From: Pseudodesulfovibrio sp.
Lineage (GTDB): Bacteria; Desulfobacterota; Desulfovibrionia; Desulfovibrionales; Desulfovibrionaceae
DNA: 64,000 nt
NCBI GenBank assembly: GCA_016342345.1
Contig: JAEINO010000001.1
Coordinates: 1-64,000, forward strand
Direction: 5' to 3'
Part shown: in pieces, positions 1-7,677 of the stretch
How positions within the stretch are numbered: position 1 is the stretch's first letter
Layout of the letters: each line of letters opens with the position of its first letter
Position numbers and translations under genes: made by a program
Notes under the pieces: model-generated
Seen by the model: the letters and a program-made list of their open reading frames with translations, nothing else
Databases searched by the model: none
What the model was told of the DNA's origin: nothing

Positions 1-78
1 ATGGGTGAAATCAAATCAGCGGGCATCGACAGGCTGGGCATTGTCGCCGAGCAGGCCAAAAACGAGAAAACGAAATAG
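1..78 (+). CDS. tolR: TolR/ExbD-family protein, C-terminal end only (partial)
   Basis: An open frame enters from the left edge and stops at 76-78. The 25 visible residues (MGEIKSAGIDRLGIVAEQ...) match the end of ExbD/TolR proteins, where a conserved helix leads to an 'aGi..lgivt' strand. The ATG at base 1 is probably an internal methionine. The gene lies 20 bases before tolA, as expected for a tolQ-tolR-tolA-tolB-pal operon. TolR is an inner-membrane protein that, with TolQ, couples the proton motive force to TolA. Only the tail is seen, so ExbD versus TolR is decided by context. Confidence 0.75.
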   Translation: MGEIKSAGIDRLGIVAEQAKNEKTK

Positions 79-98
79 TTTTGGTGAGATAACAAAAT

Positions 99-962
99 AT
101 GCGGTTTAGTCTTGGATTTGTCTTTTCGCTCCTGTTTCATGCTGCGCTGGTAGCGTTTGCACTGTTTTGGGTGAATGGGCAGAATGTGCGAATCAACATG
201 GATCGTCCTGTTTATACGGTCGATCTTGTGACATTGGCTCCGCCTTTGCCTGAAATGCCTGTGCCGGTAGTTGAGGCAAAGCCGGAAGTCGATTCCAGCA
301 CCACAGAAGTCCCGGTTGTCGAAGCCAGTCCTGAGACTGTCACGGAAGCGGTCGTGACTCCTGTGGTTGAAGCCAAGGCAAAGCCAGAAGTTGAAAAGAT
401 CAGTCCGAAAAAGGTTGAAAAGAAAATAGTCGTCAAAAAGAAGAAAGAAAAACCCAAACCGAAACCCAAGCCAAAAAAGACCGCCAAACAACTTTTAGCT
501 GAAGGTTTGAACGTAGCTAAGGCCAAGACAAAAAAGGAAGAGCAAAAGAAAGTTCGAGCTCTTGCCAGTGAGCTTGCTGCGCTGAAAAAGCAGGAAGGGG
601 CACAGGTCTACGCCCATGGTGGACAATCTGCCGGTGTCACAGATGGCAGGGAGGGTGGAGTCGCAGGTGGCACTGGTTCGGGACTGTCTGAGGTCTATGC
701 TCTCATTGTAGGTACGGCCATAAAAAAGAATTGGAGATTTCCAACATTTTCAGGCGAGGCCAACTTGTTCGCTTCCGTAGAGATCGTGTTGGAAGATGAC
801 GGCAAAATCATATCCTCGAAGGTCATTGAGTCATCAAACAACCCTGAGTTTGACAGTTCCGCCCTTCGAGCCATCAAGGAAACCGAGTATGTAGAGAAGC
901 CGCGAACTCATCGAGATCGTGTTCTCCGCATCAACTTCAACAGCCAGGAACTTTCAGAGTAA
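99..962 (+). CDS. tolA: TolA-like protein, TonB C-terminal domain
   Basis: 287 residues. One N-terminal membrane helix (about residues 5-25) is followed by a Pro/Glu/Val-rich stretch with imperfect VVEAKPEV repeats, then a lysine-proline rod (KPKPKPKPKK near residue 120). A C-terminal TonB/TolA-type domain (about 195-287) shows 'IKKNWRFPTF' and 'SSALRAIKETE'. This is the layout of a periplasm-spanning energy transducer linking the TolQR motor to TolB and Pal. The ATG at 99 has a GGTGAG upstream. It sits 20 bases after tolR and 5 bases before tolB, so it is co-transcribed. TonB is the alternative, but the neighbours make TolA much more likely. Confidence 0.88.
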   Translation: MRFSLGFVFSLLFHAALVAFALFWVNGQNVRINMDRPVYTVDLVTLAPPLPEMPVPVVEAKPEVDSSTTEVPVVEASPETVTEAVVTPVVEAKAKPEVEKISPKKVEKKIVVKKKKEKPKPKPKPKKTAKQLLAEGLNVAKAKTKKEEQKKVRALASELAALKKQEGAQVYAHGGQSAGVTDGREGGVAGGTGSGLSEVYALIVGTAIKKNWRFPTFSGEANLFASVEIVLEDDGKIISSKVIESSNNPEFDSSALRAIKETEYVEKPRTHRDRVLRINFNSQELSE

Positions 963-967
963 ACGGT

Positions 968-2275
968 ATGAAACGGATTCTTATTTTTCTCATTTGTTGT
1001 GTCTTTATTGTCTCCATGTCCATTGTGGCAATTGCGGGTGGTCCTTTGACTGTGGATATCCATGGACCTGGACAGCGCATGGTCAACATGACGCTTTTGC
1101 CACCTAAGGGCCTGGCGGGTACTCCGGTCCCGCAGGCTGTTGCCAAAGCTTTCGAGGAATTGATTGCCAATGACTTGAGTTATATCCCGTTCCTGAAAAT
1201 AGTACCGGTCACCGAGTTTCTTGGTGGTGATCCCAGCAAGGGGGTCAAGGGTTCTGAAATTGATTTCAAACCTCTTCAGCTTGCTCGTGTGGATATTTGC
1301 ATGACAACAGGATGGAATGGGCAGAATATCGAGGTTCGTGCTTTTGAAACATTCAGCGGACGGAGAATTGTTGGCAAGGCGTACAAGGATGTTGGATCGA
1401 CATTGCCACAAGTTGCCGATCGATTCTGTTCATCCTTTCTTGAGTCCTTGACCGGCAAAAAAGGGTTTTTCGATTCTCCCATTGCCTTTGTCCGGCAGGA
1501 AAAAAATTCCAAGGAAATATTTACGGTACTGCCTCAGGGACGGGGGCTGAAGAGGATCACGAGTCTGGGCGGGTACAATCTTAGTCCTGCCTGGTCCCTG
1601 AATGGCACCAAAATCGCGTTTACGCATATCGGAAAGACCCGGCATGAACTTGGAATCTATGACAGCAAGACGAAGAAAATAACGATGATATCCAAAGGTT
1701 TGGGGCAGACTGTTATTAGTCCTGTGTTTGGTCCGAATGATCGTCTTTCCGTTGCCCTTAATCGAAATGGTGCAACGAATATATATCAGTTGGATGGCAA
1801 CTATAAACCGCAACGGATGTTGGCGAGAAGTCCGTACATTGATGTTTCGCCCAGCTTTGATAATACCGGAGAAAAGATGGTCTTTACTTCCGGGCGAGCT
1901 GGAAACCCCCACGTTTACCTGATGGACATGAAGTCTGGAGATGTTCGTCGTGTGACCTTGACCGGCAAATACAATACACATCCGTGTTTGAGTCCCAACG
2001 GGCGGTATGTTGCCTATACTCATCGCACTTCGAACGGACATCGCATTTATTTGCATGATCTGACTACCGGACGGGAAAAGCAGCTTACCTTCGGCCCTGG
2101 AAATGATGAATATCCGGCTTTTGGGCCTGATGGTTATTTTGTGGCTTTTTCTTCGAGCCGTTCCGGTGAATACAAGCTCTATTTGTCAACGCGTCATGGC
2201 GATAAACCCAGAATTATATCCACAGGCAAGGGACAGGCGTTTGCACCTGCATGGGATACGTCCCTTCAGTGGTGA
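968..2275 (+). CDS. tolB: Tol-Pal system periplasmic protein TolB
   Basis: 435 residues, the usual TolB size. A signal peptide covers about residues 1-24 and probably ends near AIAGG. The N-terminal alpha/beta domain includes 'GPGQRMVNMTLLPP' and 'VADRFCSSFLESLTG'. A six-bladed beta-propeller follows with repeated WD40-like motifs such as 'LSPAWSLNGTKIAF', 'VSPSFDNTGEKMVF', 'THPCLSPNGRYVAY' and 'EYPAFGPDGYFVAF'. TolB acts in the periplasm, where it binds Pal and TolA during outer-membrane constriction at division. It starts 5 bases after tolA and is followed by pal after 123 bases. Confidence 0.95.
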   Translation: MKRILIFLICCVFIVSMSIVAIAGGPLTVDIHGPGQRMVNMTLLPPKGLAGTPVPQAVAKAFEELIANDLSYIPFLKIVPVTEFLGGDPSKGVKGSEIDFKPLQLARVDICMTTGWNGQNIEVRAFETFSGRRIVGKAYKDVGSTLPQVADRFCSSFLESLTGKKGFFDSPIAFVRQEKNSKEIFTVLPQGRGLKRITSLGGYNLSPAWSLNGTKIAFTHIGKTRHELGIYDSKTKKITMISKGLGQTVISPVFGPNDRLSVALNRNGATNIYQLDGNYKPQRMLARSPYIDVSPSFDNTGEKMVFTSGRAGNPHVYLMDMKSGDVRRVTLTGKYNTHPCLSPNGRYVAYTHRTSNGHRIYLHDLTTGREKQLTFGPGNDEYPAFGPDGYFVAFSSSRSGEYKLYLSTRHGDKPRIISTGKGQAFAPAWDTSLQW

Positions 2276-2398
2276 TTTGTAACTTCCAGAGGGTTGATTT
2301 TTATTGGAGAAAGGGTAACACCTATAAAAGGTGAAACCAATTGGCTTGAGAAAGCTCTAAAGATAATGGCCGGGTGACGGTTCTACCAAGGAGTGAGC

Positions 2399-2956
2399 AT
2401 GAAAATGAAATGGTATTTCGGGATTATGGTGCTTCTGGCCCTGACCCTTATTGTGGGCACAGGTTGTGCCAAGAAGAAAACGACCAGCACTCCGCCCGAT
2501 GTGCAGGTTGAGGTCAAAGACGACACCCGGTGGACGCCGCCGCCACCGCCGGAAGAACCCAAGGTGGATGAAGCTGCTCTGGCTGCCGAAGCAGAAGCTC
2601 GTGCCAAGGCTGAAGCTGTTGAAGAATTGTCCAGCGTTACTATTCATTTCGCCTTTGATTCCTATGAATTGAAGGAAGAATCCCGTGCTGTCCTGGCTCT
2701 CAAGGCCAACATCATGCGGCGTTACGAAGAAGTTAATGTTGTCATTGAAGGGCATTGTGACGAACGTGGTACTGAAGAATACAACCTTGCCTTGGGAGAA
2801 CGTCGTGCACGTGCAGCCTATGAGCATCTGGTTATTCTGGGTGTTACGCCAGAACGCATGAGTATCGTCAGTTTCGGAGAAGAGCGTCCGGTAGACCCAG
2901 GCCACAATGAAATTGCCTGGGCCAAGAACCGCCGGGCCGAGTTTGTTGTGCAATAA
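2399..2956 (+). CDS. pal: Peptidoglycan-associated lipoprotein Pal
   Basis: 185 residues from the ATG at 2399. The ORF track begins at a GTG two codons earlier, but AAGGAG at 2388-2393 is well spaced for the ATG. The lipobox 'IVGTGC' places the lipidated cysteine at residue 23. A proline-rich linker (WTPPPPPEEP) and an Ala/Glu helix follow. The C-terminal OmpA-like domain has 'IHFAFDSYEL' and the peptidoglycan-binding signature 'IEGHCDERGTEEYNLALGERRA'. Pal anchors the outer membrane to peptidoglycan and partners TolB. It closes the Tol operon in front of a strong terminator. Confidence 0.95.
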   Translation: MKMKWYFGIMVLLALTLIVGTGCAKKKTTSTPPDVQVEVKDDTRWTPPPPPEEPKVDEAALAAEAEARAKAEAVEELSSVTIHFAFDSYELKEESRAVLALKANIMRRYEEVNVVIEGHCDERGTEEYNLALGERRARAAYEHLVILGVTPERMSIVSFGEERPVDPGHNEIAWAKNRRAEFVVQ

Positions 2957-2973
2957 CGCAATATATTGTTACG

Positions 2974-3011
2974 AAAAAACGCCGTTTCCATTTGGAGACG
3001 GCGTTTTTTTT
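2974..3011 (+). terminator. Bidirectional intrinsic terminator, pal / pgpA
   Basis: An 11-bp stem (ACGCCGTTTCC / GGAGACGGCGT, one G-U pair) with an ATTT loop is flanked by A-runs on the left and eight T on the right. It therefore works for pal on the plus strand and for the convergent maf-pgpA unit on the minus strand. Confidence 0.85.
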
Positions 3012-3026
3012 GTCAGTTGATTGAGT

Positions 3027-3500
3027 TTAAAGAAAGTAATTAATCAAGTGCAAACTGACCAAGGCGTACAATCCGGCTACAGCATCATCAACCATGACAC
3101 CAAGTCCTCCGGGAAAAGCGTTTTCAGACCATTTGATGGGCCATGGCTTGAAAATATCGAAGATTCTGAAGAGTACGAATGCAAGTCCAAGGTACCAGAG
3201 AGGCATGGCTGAAAAAAAGAGAAGGGTCAGCCACTGGCCGAGCAGTTCGTCGATGATTACGCAGCCAGGATCTTTTTCCCCCAACGTCTTTTCTGCCTGA
3301 GAGCAGGCCCATGTTCCGACGATGAGTACGCCTATCAGTATGGTGACACGGCCCCATAGGGGAAAGGGGAGAAAAATCCATGGTGCGGCGACTACGGCAG
3401 CCAGCGAACCCCAGGTTCCGGGTGCTTTGGGAAAATGTCCGATAGGGCCAAGGGTGGCAAGGGCTGTGGCGAATTTGTTCAAGGGAGTAGGCGTGGTCAT
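3027..3500 (-). CDS. pgpA: Phosphatidylglycerophosphatase A
   Basis: 157 residues from the ATG at 3500; the ORF track adds two residues from a TTG. The PgpA family pattern is clear: 'LATLGPIGHFPKAPGTWGSL' at the N-terminus, the acidic active-site segment 'DPGCVIIDELLGQW', and 'FRIFDIFKPWPI' followed by 'GGLGVMVDDAVAGLYA'. About four hydrophobic helices fit an inner-membrane enzyme. It dephosphorylates phosphatidylglycerophosphate to phosphatidylglycerol. Its start lies next to the maf stop codon, so the two are translationally coupled. Confidence 0.93.
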   Translation of the reverse strand: MTTPTPLNKFATALATLGPIGHFPKAPGTWGSLAAVVAAPWIFLPFPLWGRVTILIGVLIVGTWACSQAEKTLGEKDPGCVIIDELLGQWLTLLFFSAMPLWYLGLAFVLFRIFDIFKPWPIKWSENAFPGGLGVMVDDAVAGLYALVSLHLINYFL

Positions 3501-3502
3501 TG

Positions 3503-4120
3503 TCAATCCAACCTGGCTGAGATTATTTTTGTTTCCATGAGTGTGTCAAGAATCCGTGCTACAGGTAATCCAACCACATTAGTGTAGGATCCCCGGATTC
3601 CGGTAACAAGAAATGTTCCGATTCCTTGAATGGCATAGGCCCCTGCCTTGTCCATGGGTTCGCCTGTTTCAATGTAGCCTTTGAGTTCCGTTTCGCTGGA
3701 AAGACGCATGTCGACATCTGTGCTGACCGCGTTCAGGATGGTATTTCCATCAGGCAGGACAAGGCAGAATCCGGTGATGACCTGATGGGTCTGGCCTGAG
3801 AGGGCAGAAAGCATTTCCAAGGCGTCCAGTTTGTCGGATGGTTTACCCATTATGCGATTTTTAAGAACAACGATGGTGTCGGCACCGAGTACGGTTTTGC
3901 CTGCATACTGTGCAGCCACGTCCATGGTTTTCATCTTGGCCATTTTCTTGACATATTCCAAAGGAATTTCATTAGGTTGAGGGGGTGGCTCGTCCGCTTC
4001 ACTTGGGTGAATTTCAAAATCCAGACCAAGGTCGGCTAGCAATTCGCGTCTTCTAGGTGAACCGGATGCCAGTATGATGGTGCTGTTCGTTCTGAACGGC
4101 CCTTGGATGTTTCTATTCAT
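3503..4120 (-). CDS. maf: Maf family nucleotide pyrophosphatase
   Basis: 205 residues from the ATG at 4120. The track's extra 23 residues lack family similarity and a ribosome site. The Maf signature is present: 'IILASGSPRRRELLADLGL' at the start, then 'ADTIVVL', 'MLSALSGQTHQVITGFC' and 'EPMDKAGAYAIQGIG'. Maf proteins hydrolyse non-canonical or dTTP/UTP-type nucleotides and are implicated in division arrest. It is the first gene of the maf-pgpA unit. A promoter-like pair lies about 120 bases upstream. The exact nucleotide preference cannot be read from the sequence. Confidence 0.92.
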   Translation of the reverse strand: MNRNIQGPFRTNSTIILASGSPRRRELLADLGLDFEIHPSEADEPPPQPNEIPLEYVKKMAKMKTMDVAAQYAGKTVLGADTIVVLKNRIMGKPSDKLDALEMLSALSGQTHQVITGFCLVLPDGNTILNAVSTDVDMRLSSETELKGYIETGEPMDKAGAYAIQGIGTFLVTGIRGSYTNVVGLPVARILDTLMETKIISARLD

Positions 4121-4237
4121 AGTTTCCGAGTACTCTCCCAAATTTATATCGGAGTCAATATGCCGCCTTTGGTGGCAGTTTTTTGTCATTTTGAAAATGT
4201 ACGGTTTAGAACTCTATGAATTTATAAAAATATTAAC

Positions 4238-4266
4238 ATAATATCAGGTGGTTATTGGTATGGCAA
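4238..4266 (-). promoter_or_regulatory. Sigma-70-type promoter for maf-pgpA
   Basis: Read on the minus strand: TTGCCA, a 17-base spacer, then TATTAT. It implies a leader of about 110 bases before maf. A weaker plus-strand pair (TTGGTA, 16 bases, TGTTAT at 4255-4282) overlaps it and could serve the divergent MotB-like gene. Confidence 0.5.
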
Positions 4267-4308
4267 AGTTCTTGCTTGTTATGCGTGCGTGAGACACCAG
4301 GAGTGAAT

Positions 4309-5031
4309 ATGCGGGATATCGAAAAGAGTTTTACCAAAAATTTTTCCTCGTTCGATCAGATCGAGGGGCCGCCTGCTGCGCGGGGCATGCACGATTGGGC
4401 TGTGCCTTGGGCCGACTTGATGATGGTCATGTTCGTGTTGTTTGTGGTGTTGTTTGTTTATGCAAATTCTCATCAGGATGTGAAGATTCTCTTTAGTCAT
4501 CAGAGTGCGGAAAAGGCTCAGGCAGCCAGTTCCCTGGATCCCTTAATCGGTCTTATCGGTCAGATTGCCAGTCGCGCTGACAATGGTGGGGTGCAGGATT
4601 TTGTTCGCATGGCTGATAATCAGGTTTTGTACAGATCTCGGACAAGTGGAATTTCCATTATCAGGGAATCTTTGGGCCGGATACGCATTTCCTTGCGTGG
4701 TAATTTGTTTTTTGAAGAAAAGCTTGGGGAACTCAAGGATAACTCTGAGCTATATCTTCAGGAAATTGCCGAGGTTGTGAAATTGAGTGTTGGTACGGTT
4801 CATGTGATTGGTTATGTGGATAGAAGCGAGTCAGAGGGACTGGAAAGTTTTACTTTATCCTCGGCACGGGCTGCTGATGTGGCTGGTTATCTCATCAATA
4901 AATTTGAAATAGATCCCAAGAGAATCACCATTTCCGGAAGAGGGGCTTATTCTCCAGAATTACCGGAAACATCCCATGCCAATGAGGCAATGAATCGACG
5001 TGTTGAAATTGTTATCATAAATGAAAGTTGA
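4309..5031 (+). CDS. MotB/OmpA-family stator protein
   Basis: 240 residues from the ATG at 4309 (AGGAG at 4298-4302); the upstream extension in the track is not convincing. There is a short cytoplasmic N-terminus, then one membrane helix (about 34-52) that begins 'PWADLMMVMFV', where Asp36 is the expected ion-binding aspartate of MotB. A periplasmic C-terminal OmpA-type domain (about 160-240) has 'VHVIGYVDRSESEG' and 'EAMNRRVEIVI'. It would form an ion-driven, peptidoglycan-anchored stator with the next gene. Gene order is B then A, the reverse of usual motAB, and no other flagellar gene is nearby. A flagellar stator or a stator-like energiser for another machine are both possible. Confidence 0.82.
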   Translation: MRDIEKSFTKNFSSFDQIEGPPAARGMHDWAVPWADLMMVMFVLFVVLFVYANSHQDVKILFSHQSAEKAQAASSLDPLIGLIGQIASRADNGGVQDFVRMADNQVLYRSRTSGISIIRESLGRIRISLRGNLFFEEKLGELKDNSELYLQEIAEVVKLSVGTVHVIGYVDRSESEGLESFTLSSARAADVAGYLINKFEIDPKRITISGRGAYSPELPETSHANEAMNRRVEIVIINES

Positions 5032-5048
5032 ATCGGTTGGAGGTCATC

Positions 5049-5924
5049 ATGAACAGGAATAATCTCATTGGCGTAAGTCTTAGTCTCATCATTTTTGTCG
5101 GCAGTTTCATGCTGACCGGTGCTGCTGGAGCTTATTGGAACCTGGCCGCATTTTTGGTGGTTGGTTCAGGTTTGATAGCTGCCATGCTTATCAGTTACCC
5201 CTTCCATCATGTCAAAAATGCCTTCAAAGTTGCGAAAAATGCCTATGCAAATGGGCATGCCACGTCAGAAGAAATTGTGAATATGCTCCTTGATCTGTCG
5301 GTGAAAAGTAAGGTGGATGGAGTACTGTCTCTGGAACGTAATGAGGCCAAAGCTACGAGTTCATTTATGAAAAATGGCTTGATTCTTCTTGTGGACAACT
5401 ACAAGGAAGAGGAAATTCGTGACTGTTTGAATGCCGAGATGGCTTTTTTCAATCTTCGTCGTCAGCAAAGCGAGCGTTTTTTTCAGACCATGGCCCGTAT
5501 GTCTCCGGCATTTGGTGTTGCGGGAAGTGTTATTGGCCTTATTGGCTTACTTATGGGTATCAACGATACCGCAGTTATTCTCAAAAACATTCCGGTGGCA
5601 TTCATTTCGACTTTGTATGGGTTGGTGCTCAGCAATCTGATTTTTTCTCCAATAGCCGAAAACATCAATTTTTCCACTCGTGCCGAGCTGTTGAATCAGA
5701 AGCTGGTTCTTGAAGGTATCGTTGCTATCAGCAAGGAACAGAATTCCTACAAATTGGAACGCAAGCTGGCATCTTTCCTGAGTCCCAGTGAACGCGAAGG
5801 GAAAACCGAAACACTGCGTCGTATTACTCGTAAGTACGTTCAAAAACGCACCCAGCCAGTAGAATCATCCGATCTTCTTGAATCGGATGAAACAATCCTG
5901 ACAGGGGAGACTGAGGCCGCGTAA
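5049..5924 (+). CDS. MotA/TolQ/ExbB-type proton channel protein
   Basis: 291 residues from the ATG at 5049, with GGAGG at 5039-5043. Hydrophobic helices lie near residues 5-25 and 30-48 and again at about 155-215. The last pair carries the MotA family pattern 'MSPAFGVAGSVIGLIGLLMG' and 'VAFISTLYGLVLSNLIFSPIAEN'. The long cytoplasmic loop between the helix pairs fits MotA/PomA rather than ExbB. The tail is acidic and ends SDETILTGETEAA. It is 17 bases behind the MotB-like gene and closed by a terminator, so the two form a bicistronic stator unit. Confidence 0.85.
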   Translation: MNRNNLIGVSLSLIIFVGSFMLTGAAGAYWNLAAFLVVGSGLIAAMLISYPFHHVKNAFKVAKNAYANGHATSEEIVNMLLDLSVKSKVDGVLSLERNEAKATSSFMKNGLILLVDNYKEEEIRDCLNAEMAFFNLRRQQSERFFQTMARMSPAFGVAGSVIGLIGLLMGINDTAVILKNIPVAFISTLYGLVLSNLIFSPIAENINFSTRAELLNQKLVLEGIVAISKEQNSYKLERKLASFLSPSEREGKTETLRRITRKYVQKRTQPVESSDLLESDETILTGETEAA

Positions 5925-5949
5925 GCGCACAACAGATGATATTGATTGG

Positions 5950-5976
5950 AAAGGAGCCTTGAGGCTCCTTTTTTTT
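5950..5976 (+). terminator. Intrinsic terminator after the MotB/MotA pair
   Basis: Perfect 8-bp stem AAGGAGCC / GGCTCCTT with a TTGA loop, followed by a run of eight T. Confidence 0.88.
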
Positions 5977-6019
5977 GGTGGTTTGTGATAGCCTGCTCGT
6001 CACGAGAGGAAATGAATTC

Positions 6020-6967
6020 ATGGCAAAAATACTGACAGCGGACATAGGCGGGACAAATAGTCGTTTTGCCTTGTTCAATACAGCCAATGGTACACTTGAG
6101 ATGGAGGATTCCATCTGGCTCAAGACTCATGAGGCATCGTCTTTTGCCATGTTGCTCGAACAGTTGTGGGACAGCCGTTTCGCCGCAGTCCCGGGCGTGG
6201 CTGATTCGGTCGTTCTGGCCGTGGCCGGTGCTGTTCTTGGAGGCGTGGAATGCCGCAAACTTCCCAATGTTCCTTGGTCCATAGATATTCGATCAATAGA
6301 TTTCGGGACGAAAAAAGCATGTCTGATCAATGATTTTGCTGCGCAGGCCTATGCCTGTCGTACTCAGGCTGTTGACAAAGCCATAGTCATTCAGGAAGGC
6401 ATCGCCCACGCTCGTGGAGCTCTGGCTGTTGTCGGGGCTGGAACCGGATTGGGGTATTCTGCCCTTGTTCCCACGGAAAAAGGATGGACAGCCATACCAT
6501 CGGAAGGCGGACATATGGCGTTTCCTTTTGTCGGGAAAGAGGAGGCCGAATATGCCGAGTTCAATCGTAATGAAAGTGGTCGTAATTGGGCAGAGGGCGA
6601 TTCTGTTGTCACCGGATTGGGCCTGACGCTCGTGCATAAATTCCTGACCGGTGAAGAACTGACGCCATCAGAAATTTCAGCTAAGATTTCTTCTGATAGT
6701 GAAACTGCGAAGTGGTATGCGCGGTTTTATGGACGCGCATGTCGTAACTGGGCTTTCGCACTCATGGCCTATGGCGGACTCTTTATTGCGGGTGGGATTG
6801 CTGCGAAAAACCAGACGTTTGTCATTGTTCCCGAGTTCATTGAAGAATTTCATAATTCACATATCTATTCCGATTTTTTGCATTCTGTTCCGATCAAACT
6901 CAATACCAATGAGGAAAGCGGTTTGTATGGAGCCGCTTTTTACGGGGTGCAACTGCTGGATGAATAA
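6020..6967 (+). CDS. glk: Glucokinase
   Basis: 315 residues from the ATG at 6020 (AGAGGA at 6005-6010), the usual size of proteobacterial Glk. The phosphate-binding loop 'LTADIGGTNSRFALF' opens the protein. 'CLINDFAAQAYA' carries the likely catalytic aspartate. 'VVGAGTGLGYSALV', 'PSEGGHMAFPF' and 'GGLFIAGGIAAKN' complete the family pattern. It phosphorylates glucose with ATP in the cytoplasm. It overlaps the track start of the next gene by one base and seems co-transcribed with the VTT protein. ROK kinases are excluded by the Glk-type motifs and the lack of a ROK zinc site. Confidence 0.9.
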   Translation: MAKILTADIGGTNSRFALFNTANGTLEMEDSIWLKTHEASSFAMLLEQLWDSRFAAVPGVADSVVLAVAGAVLGGVECRKLPNVPWSIDIRSIDFGTKKACLINDFAAQAYACRTQAVDKAIVIQEGIAHARGALAVVGAGTGLGYSALVPTEKGWTAIPSEGGHMAFPFVGKEEAEYAEFNRNESGRNWAEGDSVVTGLGLTLVHKFLTGEELTPSEISAKISSDSETAKWYARFYGRACRNWAFALMAYGGLFIAGGIAAKNQTFVIVPEFIEEFHNSHIYSDFLHSVPIKLNTNEESGLYGAAFYGVQLLDE

Positions 6968-6981
6968 TGGAGAGCTTAATC

Positions 6982-7677
6982 ATGAATGCGCGTACCGTTA
7001 AGAAATTGATTGTTGTCGGTGTTGTTGCAGGCTTGATTGTCAGTTATTTCATTTTGGATCTTGGGCAATATTTTTCTCTTGAGTACATCAAGGCTTCACA
7101 TGAAGGGTTTCAGGCCTTGTATGCAGAACACGCCACGGCTGTTATCTGCGTATATTTCACAATATATGTGAGCGCTACGGCCTTGGCATTACCTGTGGCG
7201 GCTGTCTTGACGTTGACAGGCGGTGCGTTGTTCGGATTGGTGACCGGTACCATAGTTGTGTCATTTGCGAGCAGCATGGGGGCGGCATTGGCTTTCGTGG
7301 TTGCCAGATATCTATTTCGGGATTTCGTGCAGCAAAGATTTGGCGACAAGTTGCAGAAGATCAACGAGGGTATCGAAAAAGATGGTCCATTTTATTTGTT
7401 TACTCTTCGTCTGATTCCTGTTTTTCCATTTTTCGTCATCAATACAGTTGTCGCACTGACTCCCATGCGAATTTTCACCTATTATTGGGTGTCACAGCTT
7501 GGCATGTTTCCGGCCACTGTCGTTTATGTCAATGCGGGCAATGAGTTGGGACAAATTGAATCTTTTTCAGGGTTGATTTCTCCGAGTCTGATAATTTCAT
7601 TTGCTCTGCTTGGGATATTCCCTCTCGTTATGAAAAAAGGGCTTGGTTGGTATCAGAACAGAAGGGGGCAGGCATGA
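6982..7677 (+). CDS. TVP38/TMEM64 (VTT domain) membrane protein
   Basis: 231 residues from the ATG at 6982 (GGAGAG at 6969-6974). There are about five to six membrane segments. The VTT core is visible as 'ALPVAAVLTLTGGALFGLVTG', 'ASSMGAALAFVVARYLFRD' and 'LFTLRLIPVFPFFVINTVVALTPM'. The family (DedA/TMEM41/TMEM64) is linked to lipid scrambling or transport, but bacterial substrates are mostly unknown. Its stop overlaps the next gene's start (ATGA), which implies tight coupling with the flavoprotein downstream. NCBI family annotation includes bifunctional fusions of these two modules, which supports a shared function. Confidence 0.87.
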   Translation: MNARTVKKLIVVGVVAGLIVSYFILDLGQYFSLEYIKASHEGFQALYAEHATAVICVYFTIYVSATALALPVAAVLTLTGGALFGLVTGTIVVSFASSMGAALAFVVARYLFRDFVQQRFGDKLQKINEGIEKDGPFYLFTLRLIPVFPFFVINTVVALTPMRIFTYYWVSQLGMFPATVVYVNAGNELGQIESFSGLISPSLIISFALLGIFPLVMKKGLGWYQNRRGQA

